Shown in pieces: positions 61,151-64,000 of a DNA stretch of 64,000 bases; the stretch's first letter is position 1, and each line of letters starts with the position of its first letter. Below the pieces are notes generated by a model. That model worked only from the letters and a program-made list of their open reading frames with translations. It did not search any database and was not told the DNA's origin. A program made the position numbers and the translations under genes. The DNA comes from Actinoplanes sichuanensis (GTDB taxonomy: Bacteria; Actinomycetota; Actinomycetes; Mycobacteriales; Micromonosporaceae): NCBI RefSeq assembly GCF_033097365.1, contig NZ_AP028461.1, positions 6,014,001 to 6,078,000 of the forward strand. Reading direction: 5' to 3'.

Positions 61151-62083
61151 ATGACCGAGGTGCACGGCAAGATCGAATCCGGGACACCGCTGGTGACCGG
61201 CACGGGACGGCTGGGTGGGCCGCTGCCCGGCGCCGGTCCGCGGGTCGGGACGTTCAGCGAGACCGTGCCGGACGGCCACACCGAGGCGAGCGGCGCCGAA
61301 GGGGCGACCATCAGCGACGACAGCGGCGAGTTCAGCGCGGCCTGGCTGTCGCTGCGGGAACCGGCCGACGCCGCCGCACGCGCGCTCGACCTGCTGGACC
61401 TGCTTCCGGGCGAGGTCCGGACGGTACGTGACCTGGGCTGCGGCACCGGTTCGCTGGGCCGCTGGCTGTCACCGCGGCTGGGCGACGGACAGCACTGGAT
61501 CATGACGGACCGGGATCCGGCGCTGCTGGTGCGGGCCGCCGCGGGCATGCCGGACGGGGTGACGGTCAGCACACAGCGCCTGGACGTCGCCGATCTCACG
61601 GCGGCGGACCTGGCCGGCACCGATCTGGTGACCTGTTCGGCGCTGCTCGACCTGCTCACCGTGGCGGAGGTGGAACGACTGGCCGGGGTGTGCGCCGAGG
61701 CGCGGGTGTCGGTGCTGTTCACCCTTTCGGTGACCGGCGAGGTGCAACTGGCCCCGCACGATCCGCTGGACGCCGAGATCGAGGCGGCGTTCAACGCGCA
61801 CCAGCGGCGGATGGTCGACGGCCGACGGCTGCTCGGACCCGACGCCCCGGAGGTGTCTGCGGAGGCGTTCGCCAAGGTGGGAGCATCGGTCACGGTCCGG
61901 CCGAGCCCGTGGCGGCTGGGCCCGGCGATGCCCGCACTGACCGCCGAATGGCTGCGCGGCTGGGTCGGCGCGGCCGCCGAGGAACGCCCTGACCTGCCCG
62001 TCGGGGACTATCTGGAACGCCGTCTGGCGGCACTTCCGCATGCTTCCGTGGGTCACAAGGATGTTTTAGCGATCTTCGAGTGA
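61151..62083 (+). CDS. Class I SAM-dependent methyltransferase of the pterin-like cluster
   Basis: 310 residues from ATG 61151, GAGGAGG upstream; the open frame reaches back to 60986, but that part is a charged Lys/Asp-rich artefact. Motif I TVRDLGCGTGSLGRWL, WIMTDRDPALL (acidic loop), and LVTCSALLDLLTVAEVERLAG. A 60-residue N-terminal arm precedes the fold. Acceptor unknown. Confidence 0.8.
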   Translation: MTEVHGKIESGTPLVTGTGRLGGPLPGAGPRVGTFSETVPDGHTEASGAEGATISDDSGEFSAAWLSLREPADAAARALDLLDLLPGEVRTVRDLGCGTGSLGRWLSPRLGDGQHWIMTDRDPALLVRAAAGMPDGVTVSTQRLDVADLTAADLAGTDLVTCSALLDLLTVAEVERLAGVCAEARVSVLFTLSVTGEVQLAPHDPLDAEIEAAFNAHQRRMVDGRRLLGPDAPEVSAEAFAKVGASVTVRPSPWRLGPAMPALTAEWLRGWVGAAAEERPDLPVGDYLERRLAALPHASVGHKDVLAIFE

Positions 62084-62134
62084 ACCCTGGGCCGCCGACC
62101 GGGCGTACTAGTCCTCGGAAGCTACGAGGGGACG

Positions 62135-63220
62135 ATGGACGTGAACCGATCGATCTGGGCCTGGCTGCGCCTGATGGGTGGCGCCGGCATTCTGGCTCTG
62201 GTGATGTGGCGGCTCGGGACCGGCGCGTTCCTGGACGGGCTGCGGGTTCTCGACGCGGGCACGCTGCTGGCGGCGCTGGGGATCGGCGCCGCCACCACGC
62301 TGCTCAGCGCGTGGCGGTGGTGCCTGGTGGCCCGCGGCCTCGGGATGCGGCTGACGCTGAAGGACGCGACCGCCGACTACTACCAGGCGCTGTTCCTGAA
62401 CGCCGCGCTGCCGGGCGGGATCCTCGGCGACGTCGGCCGGGCGGTGCGGCACGGTAAGGACGAGGGCGACCTGGGCCGCGGCGTCCGCGCGGTGGTCCTG
62501 GAGCGGACCGCGGGACAGATCGTGCTCCTTCTGGTGGGTGTGGCGGTGCTGGTCTCCGTACCGTCGCCGGTCTTTGATCTGCTGGCCGCGCACGGACCGC
62601 TGGTGGCCGCTGCCGCCGGTGCCGCCGCGCTGGCCGCCGCTCTGATCGTTCTCGGTCTTCGCCGGCTGCGGGCCGGGCGCTCGAAGGCCGCCGGGGTGGC
62701 CCGGACCGGGATGAGTGAGATCCGCGCGGGTCTGCTGTCGCGGCGTAACGGTCCCGGCGTGCTGGTCGCGTCGGCGGCGGTGCTGGCCGGGCATCTGGCG
62801 ACGTTCATGGTCGCGGCGCGGGCCGCGGGCAGTGCCGCGTCGCTGCTGGAGCTGGCGCCGCTGCTGCTGCTCGCGCTGATCGCGATGGGCCTGCCGATCA
62901 ACATCGGCGGCTGGGGCCCCCGTGAAGGGGTGATGGCCTGGGCGTTCGGCGCGGCCGGCCTGAGCGCGGCGCAGGGTCTGACGATCGCGGTGGCCTACGG
63001 CATCCTGGCCTTCGTGGCGGCTGCGCCCGGTGCGGCGGTGCTGGTGGTGCGGCTGCTGGCGCGCCGCTCGGAGCAGGCCGCTCCGCAGCCTTCGCAACGG
63101 CCGGCGCCGGCGATGGCGGCGGCCCCGGTGGTCGTGCCACTTCCGGTCACCCGCAAGATCCCCGCGATGGTACGTGTGGGCACACGGCAGCCCGCCTACT
63201 CCGGTGGTGTCGCGGCTTGA
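62135..63220 (+). CDS. Flippase-like/LPG synthase transmembrane-domain protein (UPF0104)
   Basis: 361 residues, about eight helices. LLSAWRWCLVARGLGMRLTL, ALFLNAALPGGILGDVGRAVRHG and LPINIGGWGPREGVMAWAFGAAGLS are the conserved motifs of the AglD/MprF-TM family. No catalytic domain is attached. Such stand-alone proteins probably move or export a lipid-linked product, fitting the glycosyltransferase nearby. Confidence 0.85.
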   Translation: MDVNRSIWAWLRLMGGAGILALVMWRLGTGAFLDGLRVLDAGTLLAALGIGAATTLLSAWRWCLVARGLGMRLTLKDATADYYQALFLNAALPGGILGDVGRAVRHGKDEGDLGRGVRAVVLERTAGQIVLLLVGVAVLVSVPSPVFDLLAAHGPLVAAAAGAAALAAALIVLGLRRLRAGRSKAAGVARTGMSEIRAGLLSRRNGPGVLVASAAVLAGHLATFMVAARAAGSAASLLELAPLLLLALIAMGLPINIGGWGPREGVMAWAFGAAGLSAAQGLTIAVAYGILAFVAAAPGAAVLVVRLLARRSEQAAPQPSQRPAPAMAAAPVVVPLPVTRKIPAMVRVGTRQPAYSGGVAA

Positions 63221-63255
63221 CCGACGCGCCAGGAGTCTCGGGGTGGGCCGTCGGC

Positions 63256-63948
63256 TCAGCCGTGCCCGAACCGCTCGGAAAGCGCGTACCGCAGCAGCAC
63301 GACGTCGCCGATCCGGCGGACCTCGGCGAGCGTCGCCCGGTTGTCCGGACCCCAGGGGAACGCACCGTCGTGGACGAACCGTGGGGCCCGCGAGTCACCG
63401 ACGAAGAACGGGGCCACCACCAGCTGCAACTCGTCGGCGAGCCCGGCGGTGAGGAACTGGGTGTGCATGTGGCCGCCGCCCTCGACCATCAGCCGGCGGA
63501 TCCCGCGGGCACCGAGGTCGGCGGCGACCACCCGGACGTCCACCGGGTCGCCACCGGCGATCACCGTGGCGCGGTCGCCGAGCAGTTTGCGCGCCTCGTC
63601 CACGGACGACGACGCACAGTAGACCAGTTTGTCGGCGGCGCCGGTGGTGAAGAACGACGCCTCCGGATCGAGATCGCAGCTGCCGGTGACGGTGACCTTC
63701 ACCGGATCGGGAGCCTCGCCGCGGGCCACCCGGTCGGCACGGCGGGCCGCGGACCGGACCAGCAGACGCGGATTGTCCTGGCGGATCGTCCCGGCGCCGA
63801 CCAGGATCGCGTCACACCCGGCGCGCTCCGCGTCGACCCGGTCGAAGTCGGCGTCGTTGGACAGCAGCAGCCGCTCGTCCGTCGCGTCGTCGAGATAGCC
63901 GTCGATGGACATGCCACAACTCAGCAAGGTGTAAGGACGCTCAGCCAC
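63256..63948 (-). CDS. RibD C-terminal/dihydrofolate-reductase family reductase
   Basis: 230 residues. RibD_C (DHFR-like) fold: LLSCGMSIDGYLDD, DAILVGAGTIRQDNPRL, GIRRLMVEGGGHMHTQFL. In riboflavin synthesis this domain reduces a pyrimidine sugar with NADPH. Located convergent with the UPF0104 gene, it probably carries out a similar step on a pyrimidine or pterin intermediate here, and may begin a leftward unit. Confidence 0.83.
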   Translation of the reverse strand: MAERPYTLLSCGMSIDGYLDDATDERLLLSNDADFDRVDAERAGCDAILVGAGTIRQDNPRLLVRSAARRADRVARGEAPDPVKVTVTGSCDLDPEASFFTTGAADKLVYCASSSVDEARKLLGDRATVIAGGDPVDVRVVAADLGARGIRRLMVEGGGHMHTQFLTAGLADELQLVVAPFFVGDSRAPRFVHDGAFPWGPDNRATLAEVRRIGDVVLLRYALSERFGHG

Positions 63949-64000
63949 CGATGACGCCTCCAGGTATCGGCCCTCACCATAATCCCCGTGTGCGGAGGCC

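Overview
The window is about 70% GC, uses GTG and TTG starts freely, and encodes actinobacterial hallmarks: an F420-type (LLM) oxidoreductase, a relative of the mycothiol-dependent nitroreductase Rv2466c, a FolP2-type paralogue, a CmtR-type metal sensor and type VII (WXG100-like) proteins. It looks like a filamentous actinomycete, probably Micromonosporaceae (Actinoplanes-like). That assignment is inferred from gene content and style only.

Layout. 1-10.5 kb: end of a small helical protein, a folP2-like gene, a TetR/efflux pair, a secreted beta-propeller/LamG protein, a lipoprotein, two divergent DUF4360 secreted proteins, a MocR regulator, the DsbA-like Rv2466c homologue and an LLM enzyme. 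10.6-13.6 kb: a compact type VII-like cassette (SseB/SAV_915-like, WXG100-like, effector-like protein with a frameshift, membrane protein), followed by a broken fragment of a second LLM gene. 13.6-15.4 kb: a CmtR-type sensor with a Cys-rich cation transporter and a divergent isoprenylcysteine-methyltransferase-like gene sharing a palindromic operator. 15.7-20.3 kb: a sulfur module (persulfide-dioxygenase/rhodanese fusion, two MFS proteins, divergent ArsR-rhodanese regulator). 20.3-23.5 kb: ArsR-SRPBCC-SRPBCC operon, a MarR pair, a chimeric remnant of the type VII cassette, and peptide deformylase.

23.7-32.2 kb is the most unusual region: a one-direction operon of a JmjC oxygenase, a methyltransferase, an alpha/beta hydrolase, a caspase/P-loop NTPase/TPR protein, an EACC1-like small protein and a membrane protein. 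An ISAs1-family element with a perfect 10-bp target duplication interrupts the caspase gene near its 3' end, and the original frame can be rebuilt. This resembles an actinobacterial caspase-based conflict or cell-suicide system and was probably disabled or shortened recently.

32.7-57.2 kb is mostly ordinary metabolism and regulation: dehydrogenases, NMO-type oxygenase, GntP permease, secreted peptidase, TetR/MFS, PfkB kinase, HtpG, cobalamin-binding protein, FadH/enoyl-CoA hydratase/PadR. Several intergenic regions and two proteins carry minisatellite-like tandem repeats. 57.2-64 kb holds a cluster of CDP-alcohol phosphatidyltransferase, zinc dehydrogenase, divergent PTPS/QueD-like protein, glycosyltransferase, methyltransferase, flippase-like membrane protein and RibD-like reductase. 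It looks like a pterin/pyrimidine-linked biosynthetic locus of unknown product that continues past the right edge.

Functions are inferred from motifs read by eye; no database search was run. No tRNA, rRNA or CRISPR array was seen.
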